Below are positions 16,177 to 24,147 of a stretch of 38,534 nucleotides of DNA, piece by piece (the stretch's first letter is position 1; each line of letters begins with the position of its first letter). The notes beneath the pieces are model-generated. The model was given only the letters and a program-made list of their open reading frames with translations, ran no database searches and was not told where the DNA came from. Location of the stretch: IMG/VR virus record IMGVR_UViG_3300037628_000369, positions 1 to 38,534 of that record. One strand, written 5' to 3'. The translations under genes were made by a program, and so were the position numbers. Source of the DNA: a virus.

Positions 16177-16842
16177 TTAACCATATTTTTCATCCGCTTC
16201 AGGGGAAACGTCATTAACTGCCGTAATAGTAAATGCCTGAACGTTTCGCATGCCCGGCGTTGTTATCAAATTCCAACTTTCAATTGTGATAAATTCAAAA
16301 CCTAAAGTGTCATTAATGAATTTTGAAACAACCCGGATTTGTTGCGGTACTTTCAAAATCCTTATTAATCTTTGTACTGCCACACGTGGATATGCAATAT
16401 TTAGACTATTAACCACCGCACCGCGCATTGTTATTGCTGTGTCATTGCTGGAAATATATTCTTTAATTGATCCATCACGCCCGGAAATTTGTGTTTTGAC
16501 AATATTTTTTTGTTGGCTGGCTTCAAATACTATTGTTTGTATTTCTATACCCTCATATGCCACAATTTCAGTTACGCCCTCAGTATTAATTACAGTATAA
16601 CGGCCCGCCGGCACAATTAAGCTATCAAAAACAAGTGTGCCAAATGGTGAAATGCCAATTGGTATATCATCAGCAAATTGAATACCACCCAAAAGTTCAG
16701 TGCCTACAAACCCAAATTTTTGCAGTAATTTAGCCGCCGTATTTTGGAATATTTCACCCTCCGGTGTGCCAACAAAACTTTTAGCTTTATCCAAAATGGG
16801 CAAATCAGTTTGTAGTGGTAATATCCAATTTTTAAAACCCAT
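16177..16842 (-). CDS. DUF6046-like structural protein
   Basis: Protein of 221 residues. The core RDGSIKEYISSNDTAITMRGAVVN, then AVQRLIRILKVPQQIRVVSKFIND and FIT-IESWNL, ending in NVQAFTITAVND, matches what I know of the DUF6046 family found in Bacteroidota phages and contractile injection clusters. The family is thought to be a baseplate or tail component; its role here is not proven. Stop and start codons with its neighbours are two to six bases apart. Confidence 0.7.
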   Translation of the reverse strand: MGFKNWILPLQTDLPILDKAKSFVGTPEGEIFQNTAAKLLQKFGFVGTELLGGIQFADDIPIGISPFGTLVFDSLIVPAGRYTVINTEGVTEIVAYEGIEIQTIVFEASQQKNIVKTQISGRDGSIKEYISSNDTAITMRGAVVNSLNIAYPRVAVQRLIRILKVPQQIRVVSKFINDTLGFEFITIESWNLITTPGMRNVQAFTITAVNDVSPEADEKYG

Positions 16843-16847
16843 AATTT

Positions 16848-17648
16848 CTATTTATACCCTAATCCATAATTATCATTTCCGGGTACCAAACCAGCCGCCC
16901 GCGTATCAACAAAATGTGACGCGGTTGCCTTTTTAAAAATGTACTTTGTTTTGGCCGGGTTGGTATCAAAAACATCACTGCTATTTTTCATATTTGACAC
17001 TAATGGTTCACCAATTTTTTCACGTTTCTTGTTAACTTTTATGCGCTGTTCATCCAAATCAGTTTCTACACCCTGCCGCAACCGTATCACCCGGCACCTA
17101 CAACCCCAATCTGCCGGCGGCATATGGGTGTCCCAAAATTCATCGTCAACCGGTTTAATTATACCGTTCCAATCCCTGTGTTCAGGCCGTACCCGGCCGT
17201 CACCAACGGTTTGATATTGCAGCATTGGAAACAGGTGTTTTTTGTCCTGCGTGCGCACCCATTGGTCTGCACTTTGGGCCTGTGCAAATGCTGTATTTTG
17301 TTCAGTTTTCAACCACCTCAAATTATATTCACTGTCAATTGCGCGGCCAATCTTTTTATACTCTTTAAACGATAATTTTGCGCCCGTTGGGCCTATGGCC
17401 GCTTCACTTAATGTTATAACCTCATTGGCCGTTTTTGCGCCGCTAAATTCATTTATATTTTTCCTAAAACCCTCCTCAATTTTGGCCGCATCAACTGAAA
17501 TACCGGCAACTTTATAACCGCTGTTTACCGCATCCATTAATTCACCAAACGTATGATCAAAAAGTGCTTCCGGTAGGTTAAATGCGCTGATCACACCACC
17601 GTAAACACCCTCAATTAATTTTGCCGCCTGTGCTTCAGTCCATGCCAT
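16848..17648 (-). CDS. Minor head protein, Mu F-like
   Basis: Protein of 266 residues. Residues 143-190 hold the family signature: YQTVGDGRVRPEHRDWNG, a PVDDEFW region, then PPADWGCRCRVI with the two Cys residues (C183, C185). Family knowledge: Mu gpF/SPP1 gp7 proteins are carried in the head beside the portal and act early in infection. It is shorter than Mu gpF itself. The stop codon of the upstream fibre-like gene overlaps its start by one base. Confidence 0.9.
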   Translation of the reverse strand: MAWTEAQAAKLIEGVYGGVISAFNLPEALFDHTFGELMDAVNSGYKVAGISVDAAKIEEGFRKNINEFSGAKTANEVITLSEAAIGPTGAKLSFKEYKKIGRAIDSEYNLRWLKTEQNTAFAQAQSADQWVRTQDKKHLFPMLQYQTVGDGRVRPEHRDWNGIIKPVDDEFWDTHMPPADWGCRCRVIRLRQGVETDLDEQRIKVNKKREKIGEPLVSNMKNSSDVFDTNPAKTKYIFKKATASHFVDTRAAGLVPGNDNYGLGYK

Positions 17649-18706
17649 TATGTAAACAAAAAGATGAGTAAAAACCCGCGGTTTATTACACCGTCATTAA
17701 AATCTACATCATCAAAATGCCCGGTATTACTACCACCGGTAGCTTCACGTTCTAAAATCACATGGGTATCATTCCAAGTGAACCACCCGCCATTGTTGTT
17801 TGAAAAACTGTAAAGTAAATCACCGGCATCATTGAAAATTGTTGCCTGCACTGACCGTATGGCCTCTTTATTTGCCTGACCATGTGCCACGCTGATTGTA
17901 GACGTTGCGTCCATATTCCACGGCCCCAAATCAATTTCAATTGGTGCGCCGGCCGGTACCAATGAAAGCCTAAAAAACTCTTTTATGGTACCCTGATCAT
18001 TGACATAAATCATAAAGGTTGGTTCAAAAATCGTGGTGATCAAAAACCCGCCCGTTGTGCGTATTTCATAGGTACCGTAACCGGTTCCGGGTGCATGATC
18101 CCAAAAATGCAGGAAAAACATTTCTGTTGATGCAATTTGCGTGGTGTCCGGTACGGTCATAATCCACGTATTACCCGCGCCGCTTATACCGCCTTTTATT
18201 ATTTCGTCACGCGCATCAATTGCAATACTTTGCGCGTCAAATTCCAGCAAATTACCCTCAATAATCTGCCTTATTTTATCGGGCATCCTGAAACCCTCCG
18301 CATCTAATACGGTATCAGGTAGCGGCGCACCGGTTCCGTTTGTCAATTTTCCGCGGTTAATCTGCCACGTTTGCCGGGCAACCAAATCATTATAAACCTT
18401 ATCACCATCAGGGTCATACGTGGTTTCTTTGGCATAAAAATATTGATCACTTGAAACATGCGGCGTTACCTGCGCCTCAACAAACATTACTTCGCCGTTT
18501 AACCATATGTAACCCTCTGTTATTGTGGCATCTACGCCCGGATCAACCACAATTTCACAACCAACAATAATATAATTCAGGTTTGTACCGATATTAAAGG
18601 CACCAAACATTGCATCATATGACCGGGTAACCGCTTCAACATTACGTTGCAGGTCATCAATATTTACGTCCGGTTCGCCGCCTGTAAACCATAATTTTCT
18701 GTTCAT
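17648..18706 (-). CDS. Collar/fibre-type tail protein
   Basis: Protein of 352 residues, beta-rich, Gly/Thr/Asp-rich, without internal repeats. The segment SIAIDARDEIIKGGIS and a C-terminal beta region (HVILEREATGG, NRGFLLIFLF) are fibre-like. It directly follows the tail protein I-like gene, the place of tail fibres in Mu and P2. It could be a baseplate-proximal fibre or a collar protein. No enzymatic motif seen. Confidence 0.6.
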   Translation of the reverse strand: MNRKLWFTGGEPDVNIDDLQRNVEAVTRSYDAMFGAFNIGTNLNYIIVGCEIVVDPGVDATITEGYIWLNGEVMFVEAQVTPHVSSDQYFYAKETTYDPDGDKVYNDLVARQTWQINRGKLTNGTGAPLPDTVLDAEGFRMPDKIRQIIEGNLLEFDAQSIAIDARDEIIKGGISGAGNTWIMTVPDTTQIASTEMFFLHFWDHAPGTGYGTYEIRTTGGFLITTIFEPTFMIYVNDQGTIKEFFRLSLVPAGAPIEIDLGPWNMDATSTISVAHGQANKEAIRSVQATIFNDAGDLLYSFSNNNGGWFTWNDTHVILEREATGGSNTGHFDDVDFNDGVINRGFLLIFLFT

Positions 18707-18708
18707 AG

Positions 18709-19245
18709 CTAAAAGAATATTATATCATACCGTTTACCAAGTGTCCTGTAACTATCAACAACACCACGAAAACGCGGAATGTCAATACTTAACGCGCTGG
18801 GTATATTTACTATAAAATCAAATTCGCCGGCACTTTCAGCACCGGTAAAAAAGGTTTTGGGTGACGGGTCAACTTCACCCTGTTTGTAAAAATCCAATGG
18901 ATTAGGGTTTGTTTCACCCTGCAAATAGAGAGAATAATTATAATTTGATAGGCCAAATGCATTTGATAGATAAATGCGCCTTGAAACACTGTCGAAATCA
19001 CTATTTAACACAATCTCCAAAACACCATGTTGCCCGGTACGGTAATACTTTTTTTGATTGTTAAATGCATTTTCAAAAAGCTGGTTGGTTAAATCTTCAA
19101 TGGCCTCCATGATACACCGCATCCAATTACGCATCCAAAACGGGTTTGTATTATCCGGGTCATATGCGGATAAATCACGCCAATACCACGGCAATAGATT
19201 GTCTGAAATATTAACCCACGTGATATTGAAAATTTGAATGCTCAT
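18709..19245 (-). CDS. Tail protein I / Mu gp48-like
   Basis: Protein of 178 residues directly after the baseplate J-like gene with an ATGA overlap, which is the fixed order J then I in Mu and P2. It starts with a Trp-rich region (ITWVNISDNLLPWYWRDL) and continues with helical and beta segments. The family varies strongly in sequence, so order and length carry the assignment. Confidence 0.65.
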   Translation of the reverse strand: MSIQIFNITWVNISDNLLPWYWRDLSAYDPDNTNPFWMRNWMRCIMEAIEDLTNQLFENAFNNQKKYYRTGQHGVLEIVLNSDFDSVSRRIYLSNAFGLSNYNYSLYLQGETNPNPLDFYKQGEVDPSPKTFFTGAESAGEFDFIVNIPSALSIDIPRFRGVVDSYRTLGKRYDIIFF

Positions 19246-20099
19246 GTTTGCGGTATGTAAGTTATTATTGTAGGAAAAGCCGGGTCTAACACCATATAAC
19301 CGGCAATTGTGGTATATCTTTGATCCGGGTCACCCAACACATCAATTACAACGCTATCATCATATTTCCGGGCAACAAACGTTGTTGGCACGGCATTAAA
19401 AACACCCTCTGTTGCCTGCACTACGTCTGTCATATCCATGATATTAAAAATGCCGCTGAAATTTTCCCGGCCAAAATCAATTAAATACTTTTCTATGGCC
19501 TCTTTTGCAGGCTGCCGCGAAGTATCGGTAAGCAATTCACCGTCTGAATTTAGCACGTTTGGATCATACACAATGCGGCCCTCAATTTGCAGTTTATCAC
19601 CCGGATCACTCAACACTGATAAATTGGTACCTGCAAACTTTTTTTGCTCCCAATAACCGGTTAAACCGTCTAATTCTGCAACGCTCAATGGTATCGGTGC
19701 GCCGGTGCCTGAATCAATTTTTGCCGCTTTAACAAACACCGCGCCGGTGCTGTCATCCTGCGCGGCTGATAATTGTGCAACTTGTTTATCCGGGTCAAAT
19801 ACTTGGTACCCAAAATTGCCGGTTGCCTCATCATAAACTAATTCATCACCAAATTGATATAACAGGGTTTGCGCTGCGTACCATGCGCGGGTGCCTGAAA
19901 TGGCCGCGGAGGCCGCCTGATCAACAATCTCTACGTGCCGGTCAAATAAATCTTCAACGATTTTAATGCCCGTGGCACATATTCTGAAAATCAACCGCCA
20001 CGCTGAAACCAAACTATTGCTGGTTAAGCCGTCCAATTCCGGTGTTGCCTCTTTTTGGACAACCATTTCACCCTCTATTTCTGTAATCGTGCGTGCCAT
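19242..20099 (-). CDS. Baseplate J-like protein
   Basis: Protein of 285 residues. The N-terminal helix, then DRHVEIVDQAASAAISGTRAWYAAQTLLYQFGDE and QRYTTIAGYMVLD, with the central beta region DKLQIEGRIVYDPNVL, fit the J/gp6-like wedge of contractile tails in its Bacteroidota form. It overlaps the portal gene by 25 bases. Its position upstream of the head-completion genes, away from V and W, is unusual and is listed as a finding. Confidence 0.7.
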   Translation of the reverse strand: MARTITEIEGEMVVQKEATPELDGLTSNSLVSAWRLIFRICATGIKIVEDLFDRHVEIVDQAASAAISGTRAWYAAQTLLYQFGDELVYDEATGNFGYQVFDPDKQVAQLSAAQDDSTGAVFVKAAKIDSGTGAPIPLSVAELDGLTGYWEQKKFAGTNLSVLSDPGDKLQIEGRIVYDPNVLNSDGELLTDTSRQPAKEAIEKYLIDFGRENFSGIFNIMDMTDVVQATEGVFNAVPTTFVARKYDDSVVIDVLGDPDQRYTTIAGYMVLDPAFPTIITYIPQT

Positions 20100-21436
20100 A
20101 ATGATTGATAATAATTTTGAGTTTCTTTATTGATTTCCTCAACTATTTTTTCAGGTGCATTTTTAGGTGGAAATTTCGGCGGTTCCGGTTCAGCTTTTTC
20201 CTCAACCTCAATATCAAAACGCTTGTTAATTTCTTCAATTGGAATTTTATAATGCGTGCTTAACGTATCAATCACCGTGGCCCAATCTAAAAGGCCCAAA
20301 TGTTCCTCAACGATCCACACCAAACCAAATGGTTGTTCAATTGGCAGCGCACCAATACGGCGCAACCGTGGCAATAAAACGTCCTCAAAATATTCCGATA
20401 AATCCAACCGGTCACCCATTACCAAATCCATCATTACGCGCTCATGCGTTTCAGCACTACCAACAAATGCTTTTTCATCTGTGGTGCCGGTCTGTGATAG
20501 GAAAATTTTGGTAATTGCATGATCACAACGACCAATCAACCGGTCATAAATATTATATGCATCGGTTTTGCTTGCCTCTATGTATTCAATTTCATCTTCA
20601 GGGTGAAATATGCCGTATGATGCGCCAACCATTTCTTCAAACATTTTACGCATTTGGCCCACACGTTCAGGATCAAAAATATCTGTTCGGCCCTCCCTAA
20701 ATGGTTGCCCAAAAATTTCTGCATGCTGTGACCATGCGCCAAAAATGTTTTTGTAAATCACATACGGCGTGGCCTTGTTTAACAATCCCAAATCTTTGGC
20801 ATTGCCCATTGGTAACAACCAGCGTGAAAATGGGCCTTTATCCATTGATATTACATTTTGCTCACTAAAACCGGCTTCCGCATCTTTTTTGATAAACCGG
20901 TACATCGGTAGCAAATTTTCATATGGTATTTTGGCACATGACGGCCGGCCCTCAACCATTCTAAATTGACCGTCAATAAATGCACCCAATTCAGCAACGG
21001 AAAACCCATAATATTTTGAATCCATTGCAATATTTAACCACCGTCTAAACCACGGCTTTTGTGTCCCATCAGCATTCAGGAAAAACGTCTTTACGGTTTC
21101 ATTTTCGCTACCGTCCTGATTGACAAACATAATTTTACTATTTATCACTTTGGCGTTGCGTTGCTGCATTGCGCTGGTAACGGCATAATCGTCAATAACA
21201 TCATTGTATATTTCTGATAAATCGTACAAATTTTGGCCGTGTACATCTTCAGCGTTATCAACGGCCCGTTGCCAATCGTCCAACGTCCACCGCATGCGGA
21301 ATAATTGGCGCGGGTCAATTTCATTGATTGTTGACGGGTGATTTATTTTGCGCATCATTTTTTGCAGCGTGGAAATAAACGTCTGTGCTTTAATCATTGG
21401 TATGTTGCGCGGCCTTATGCGGTCTAATATGCTCAT
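20075..21436 (-). CDS. Portal protein, Mu gp29-like (DUF935)
   Basis: Protein of 453 residues, the usual size of the DUF935 portal family. Diagnostic stretches are the FRMRWTLDDWQRAVDNAED region near residues 46-64, WFRRWLNIAMDSKYYGFSVAE near 128-148, and SQTGTTDEKAFVGSAETHERV near 310-330. The portal is the dodecameric ring through which DNA enters and leaves the head. The C-terminal 60 residues are charged and Pro-rich. It is two bases from the gp36-like gene and overlaps the J-like gene. Confidence 0.92.
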   Translation of the reverse strand: MSILDRIRPRNIPMIKAQTFISTLQKMMRKINHPSTINEIDPRQLFRMRWTLDDWQRAVDNAEDVHGQNLYDLSEIYNDVIDDYAVTSAMQQRNAKVINSKIMFVNQDGSENETVKTFFLNADGTQKPWFRRWLNIAMDSKYYGFSVAELGAFIDGQFRMVEGRPSCAKIPYENLLPMYRFIKKDAEAGFSEQNVISMDKGPFSRWLLPMGNAKDLGLLNKATPYVIYKNIFGAWSQHAEIFGQPFREGRTDIFDPERVGQMRKMFEEMVGASYGIFHPEDEIEYIEASKTDAYNIYDRLIGRCDHAITKIFLSQTGTTDEKAFVGSAETHERVMMDLVMGDRLDLSEYFEDVLLPRLRRIGALPIEQPFGLVWIVEEHLGLLDWATVIDTLSTHYKIPIEEINKRFDIEVEEKAEPEPPKFPPKNAPEKIVEEINKETQNYYQSLWHARLQK

Positions 21437-21437
21437 T

Positions 21438-22061
21438 TTAGTTTCCTGTTAAGTTGTCAAAACGATCAGTGCGCCGGCGGTCACCGTCCTGTGTTGATTT
21501 ACCCCAAATAACGCTTTGCCCGTCCTGTATTTCTTCGCCGTCCTCATCCAAAGAGGGTGTCAACGCGGGTGTTATGGTGCCTTTTTGCACCATGCTGCAC
21601 CACTTAACCGCGCTCATTGCTTTTTCAATATCACCGTCACCGTCATAACGCAAACGCCGGTGAATTGGGATATTGCGCGGGTTTAACCGGGTGTGCAGGT
21701 GATACAGGAAAACATCAACAACCACCTGCACCAATTTGCGGTTCCGGTCATCCTGTACAATAAAAAAATTGGTGTCTGGTAAACTTTCGCTTGTGGCATC
21801 AACGGTGCATAAATAAAGTATGCCGCTGGTACTCTGAAAAATGCGGTCATCTTTAGTTGCCGTTACGCCGTCATCACCGGCCACAACTTTAAATGCCCGC
21901 ATATCAAATTCAACATCAAAACGGTGCCGCAACCACTCTTTTACTTCTTCTTCAGATTGTTGCAAACAAACATCAATATTATTTTGATTCGTGGTAACCT
22001 GTGTTAATTGGTCATCCGTTATTAAAACGTCATAATCCTGTGGTAATATAAATGTTGCCAT
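21438..22061 (-). CDS. Head-tail connector, Mu gp36-like (DUF1320)
   Basis: Protein of 207 residues if started at MATFILPQDYDVL (22061). A longer frame begins upstream at 22136 but would overlap the spanin-like gene for no reason. The region LVQVVVDVFLYHLHTRLNPRNI and the following KAMSAVKWCSMVQKGTI match the DUF1320 connector family (Mu gp36), which joins head and tail. The C-terminal 40 residues are acidic and polar. The order gp36, portal is inverted relative to Mu. Confidence 0.8.
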   Translation of the reverse strand: MATFILPQDYDVLITDDQLTQVTTNQNNIDVCLQQSEEEVKEWLRHRFDVEFDMRAFKVVAGDDGVTATKDDRIFQSTSGILYLCTVDATSESLPDTNFFIVQDDRNRKLVQVVVDVFLYHLHTRLNPRNIPIHRRLRYDGDGDIEKAMSAVKWCSMVQKGTITPALTPSLDEDGEEIQDGQSVIWGKSTQDGDRRRTDRFDNLTGN

Positions 22062-22072
22062 AATAGTTGTAT

Positions 22073-22819
22073 TTAACCACCGCCCGCGGCCAATGCGGCC
22101 AATATCACAATAACCACGGCACCGGCAATTTGCCAAATGCGGCTTGATTTTTTCGTTTGCTCAATATGCGTGGCCTGCGCGTCAATCTGTTCAATTTGAT
22201 TCATTACAATGGTTTCCAACTGCATTTGCGTTTTGCGTAATTCATCTACCTGCAAAGTGCGGTTTTCAATAATTGTATCTTTCATTAAAAGCTGCTCATT
22301 TTGCTCATGCACGCGCTGTTTTAATGCATCATGCATGCCGCTTAAACTTGTATGCTCAACGTATGTTAAATGCATGCGGTTAATCTGCAATGCGCTAAAT
22401 GGCATGTTTTTTATGCCGGGCAAATTGTATGCGGTTTCGTTTAAATAGCTATAACTGCTATCAGCAGGTATTTTGGTAATTGAATCTGCTAAACCCTCAT
22501 ATCTGACATATAAACGGGTGTAATGGTCAACCAAATCATTTACACGGCCCTCACTGCGCCCAATGGCCGCTTCTAAATGCTCAATTGCCTCATCTTTGGC
22601 AATCAAAATTGAATCACGTGCGTTTACCTCATCCATCAGTGCCGCATTTTCAATATTCAATCCGGTGGTTAACCGGGTTAATTCTGCAAACTGTGCGCGG
22701 GTACATCCATTGCGTAAAACGCTGCCGCCAAATCCAACCAACAAAATGATCAAAACCACTGACCGCACCCGCGTAAAAAACTTTGCGATCTTGTCTAAAT
22801 CAGTTAAAAATTTGCTCAT
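22073..22819 (-). CDS. Two-TM coiled-coil protein, spanin-like
   Basis: Protein of 248 residues starting MSKFLTDLDK (22819). Another start at 22831 is in frame, but the ATG at 22819 overlaps the TGA of the upstream zinc-ribbon frame as ATGA, which favours it. TM1 is about residues 19-35 and TM2 about 228-245. Between them lies a long, largely coiled-coil region with repeated Leu/Glu heptads. It sits next to an endolysin and a holin-like gene. An elongated periplasmic bridge between two membrane anchors fits a unimolecular spanin, but both TM segments may lie in the inner membrane, so the assignment is an inference. Confidence 0.55.
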   Translation of the reverse strand: MSKFLTDLDKIAKFFTRVRSVVLIILLVGFGGSVLRNGCTRAQFAELTRLTTGLNIENAALMDEVNARDSILIAKDEAIEHLEAAIGRSEGRVNDLVDHYTRLYVRYEGLADSITKIPADSSYSYLNETAYNLPGIKNMPFSALQINRMHLTYVEHTSLSGMHDALKQRVHEQNEQLLMKDTIIENRTLQVDELRKTQMQLETIVMNQIEQIDAQATHIEQTKKSSRIWQIAGAVVIVILAALAAGGG

Positions 22820-22923
22820 ATCGTTACCCATTCATTTTTTAGAGGTTTGCCGCAAAAATTGCAGCATTTCGCATACGTCCAACCGGTAGCATCTTCACAC
22901 CGGCATGCGCTTACTTTTTTTTT
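22816..22923 (-). CDS. Zinc-ribbon extension of the holin-like protein, -1 frame
   Basis: The frame following the A9 run at 22915-22923 reads, after three Lys codons, VSACRCEDATGWTYAKCCNF, then CGKPLKNEWVTI and a TGA at 22816-22818. Four to five Cys in the pattern CxC, CCxxC make a small zinc ribbon. There is no ATG, GTG or TTG in this frame after the preceding stop codon, so it can be made only as a -1 frameshift fusion to the upstream three-TM protein, or the A-run has one more A than sequenced. The TGA overlaps the ATG of the next gene (ATGA), which supports translation of this frame. Confidence 0.6.
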   Translation of the reverse strand, partial: KKKVSACRCEDATGWTYAKCCNFCGKPLKNEWVTI

Positions 22924-23216
22924 CCGTTAAACAGTTTAGTTATGTATTTAAAAATCAATTCATGCAGTGCAAAACCAAGTGCATAGCTGAAAATTACCTG
23001 CACCCATCCGGTTTTTGTCCAAATCAAAAAAGGAATTGCCAACAACGTGGCCAATGCTAAAACAGTGTACACCGGTTGCCAATTGAACCGGGTCACTTTT
23101 TGCAGGATTACGCCAAAATATCTATTGCCAGCAAATGCAAGCAAAATGAATGTCAAAAAATATGGTATTGATATGTAATTTGCGACCTGTGACCAAACGC
23201 CGTTCATCCATTCCAT
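22911..23216 (-). CDS. Small membrane protein, holin candidate
   Basis: Protein of 101 residues with three hydrophobic segments near residues 15-33, 48-66 and 70-88 and a C-terminal basic end (NGKKK). This is the topology of class I holins, which form the lethal membrane hole. It lies between endolysin and spanin-like genes, in a lysis cassette order. It ends with GGA AAA AAA AAG TAA, so a run of nine A precedes the stop codon and allows a -1 frameshift into a zinc-ribbon sequence (listed separately). Confidence 0.65.
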   Translation of the reverse strand: MEWMNGVWSQVANYISIPYFLTFILLAFAGNRYFGVILQKVTRFNWQPVYTVLALATLLAIPFLIWTKTGWVQVIFSYALGFALHELIFKYITKLFNGKKK

Positions 23217-23227
23217 AATATTATTTT

Positions 23228-23689
23228 TTAGTCTGTATTTACGAAATTCAACCGCCTGAAACCCAATAACCGGTTAATTGGGTACGGTTTAATATTTACC
23301 CGGTTATCCTGATTACCGCCAAAACAATGGATTAAATCATTTTCAGAATCGTGGCCCATGTATAAACCAACGTGGCCTTTCCAGCTTGTGAGAGATTCAC
23401 GCCAAAAAACAACAACATCACCCGGTTCCGGGTTTGGAATATTACGCCCAACATTCAACCAGCTACGTGAATCTAATTTATTGCTGTATTCAACGCCGTT
23501 TATTTTTGCCAAAAAATTGATCCACGCACTGCACCACGCCGTTTCGTCCGTTTTTACGTACGTATGGCCAATCTCATTGAAAAAATTGAGTATGGTTAAA
23601 TTGTGCTGTTCGCCGGGAATTTCCTGCAATAGATAGTACGTTGTTGCGTCCAACAACATACATTGGCGTGGTATTAAATCTCTTTGCAT
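23228..23689 (-). CDS. Endolysin, NlpC/P60-like (TIGR02594 type)
   Basis: Protein of 153 residues. The motifs are AWCSAW with catalytic Cys53, GDVVVFWR near 90-97, GHVGLYMGHD with His106, and FGGNQDNRVNI near 123-133, followed by LLGFRRL. This set is the signature of the TIGR02594 group of cysteine amidases or endopeptidases that cut peptidoglycan. No signal peptide is visible, so release through the holin is expected. It is the first gene after a candidate late promoter. Confidence 0.85.
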   Translation of the reverse strand: MQRDLIPRQCMLLDATTYYLLQEIPGEQHNLTILNFFNEIGHTYVKTDETAWCSAWINFLAKINGVEYSNKLDSRSWLNVGRNIPNPEPGDVVVFWRESLTSWKGHVGLYMGHDSENDLIHCFGGNQDNRVNIKPYPINRLLGFRRLNFVNTD

Positions 23690-23704
23690 GGTATAAATTT
23701 ACCA

Positions 23705-23754
23705 TGCGCGGCTCAGATAGTCAAGGGAAAAGAGTTAAAAAACTACTGTGTCAG
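23705..23754 (-). promoter_or_regulatory. Candidate late promoter of the lysis-portal unit
   Basis: TGCGCGGCTCAGATA (plus-strand reading, 23705-23719) is identical to that at 14749-14763. GTGTCAG lies at 23748-23754, 28 bases from it. The element ends 15 bases before the endolysin start codon, so the transcript leader would be very short. Confidence 0.6.
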
Positions 23755-23760
23755 TGATAG

Positions 23761-24138
23761 TTAGTTTTTTCCAATCTTGGTGAGTTTCAGGGCCATTTCA
23801 ACTTGCGTTTTAATATCAGCAAATAAATGTTCCGGGTCACAATTAGCTTCTTTTTTCTGACATGAATCAGATTTATTACAATTTCCGCATACATCTTGCA
23901 AAATCTTATTTGATAAGAAATTCATAACCACATTTACAAGCAATTCAGCGGTTTCGCCGTTGGCCAACATGCAACTAACCATAAATTCAAGTAAATCCAT
24001 TTTGCCGCTGCCGGCATTTAGTGCAGCAGTTTCTAAATCTGCCATTACAAAAAAATCGTTTCCATTTTTCATGGCAATTCGTAATAATTGCAATAATGTT
24101 TCAATTTGGGCTTCTGATGGTGCTTTTTGGTATTTCAT
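23761..24138 (-). CDS. Hypothetical protein with a Cys-rich C-terminal part
   Basis: Protein of 125 residues, helical, with CGNCNKSDSC near residues 86-95 and another Cys at about 106, which could bind a metal ion. It follows the large terminase by nine bases. No family is recognised. It ends just before the candidate late promoter. Confidence 0.55.
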   Translation of the reverse strand: MKYQKAPSEAQIETLLQLLRIAMKNGNDFFVMADLETAALNAGSGKMDLLEFMVSCMLANGETAELLVNVVMNFLSNKILQDVCGNCNKSDSCQKKEANCDPEHLFADIKTQVEMALKLTKIGKN

Positions 24139-24147
24139 AATAATGAT

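Noticed and set aside
22062-22136. Longer start of the gp36-like gene (MANCRCRGYCD)
   Set aside because: The extension overlaps the spanin-like gene in another frame, and the internal MATFILPQDYD start fits the family better.
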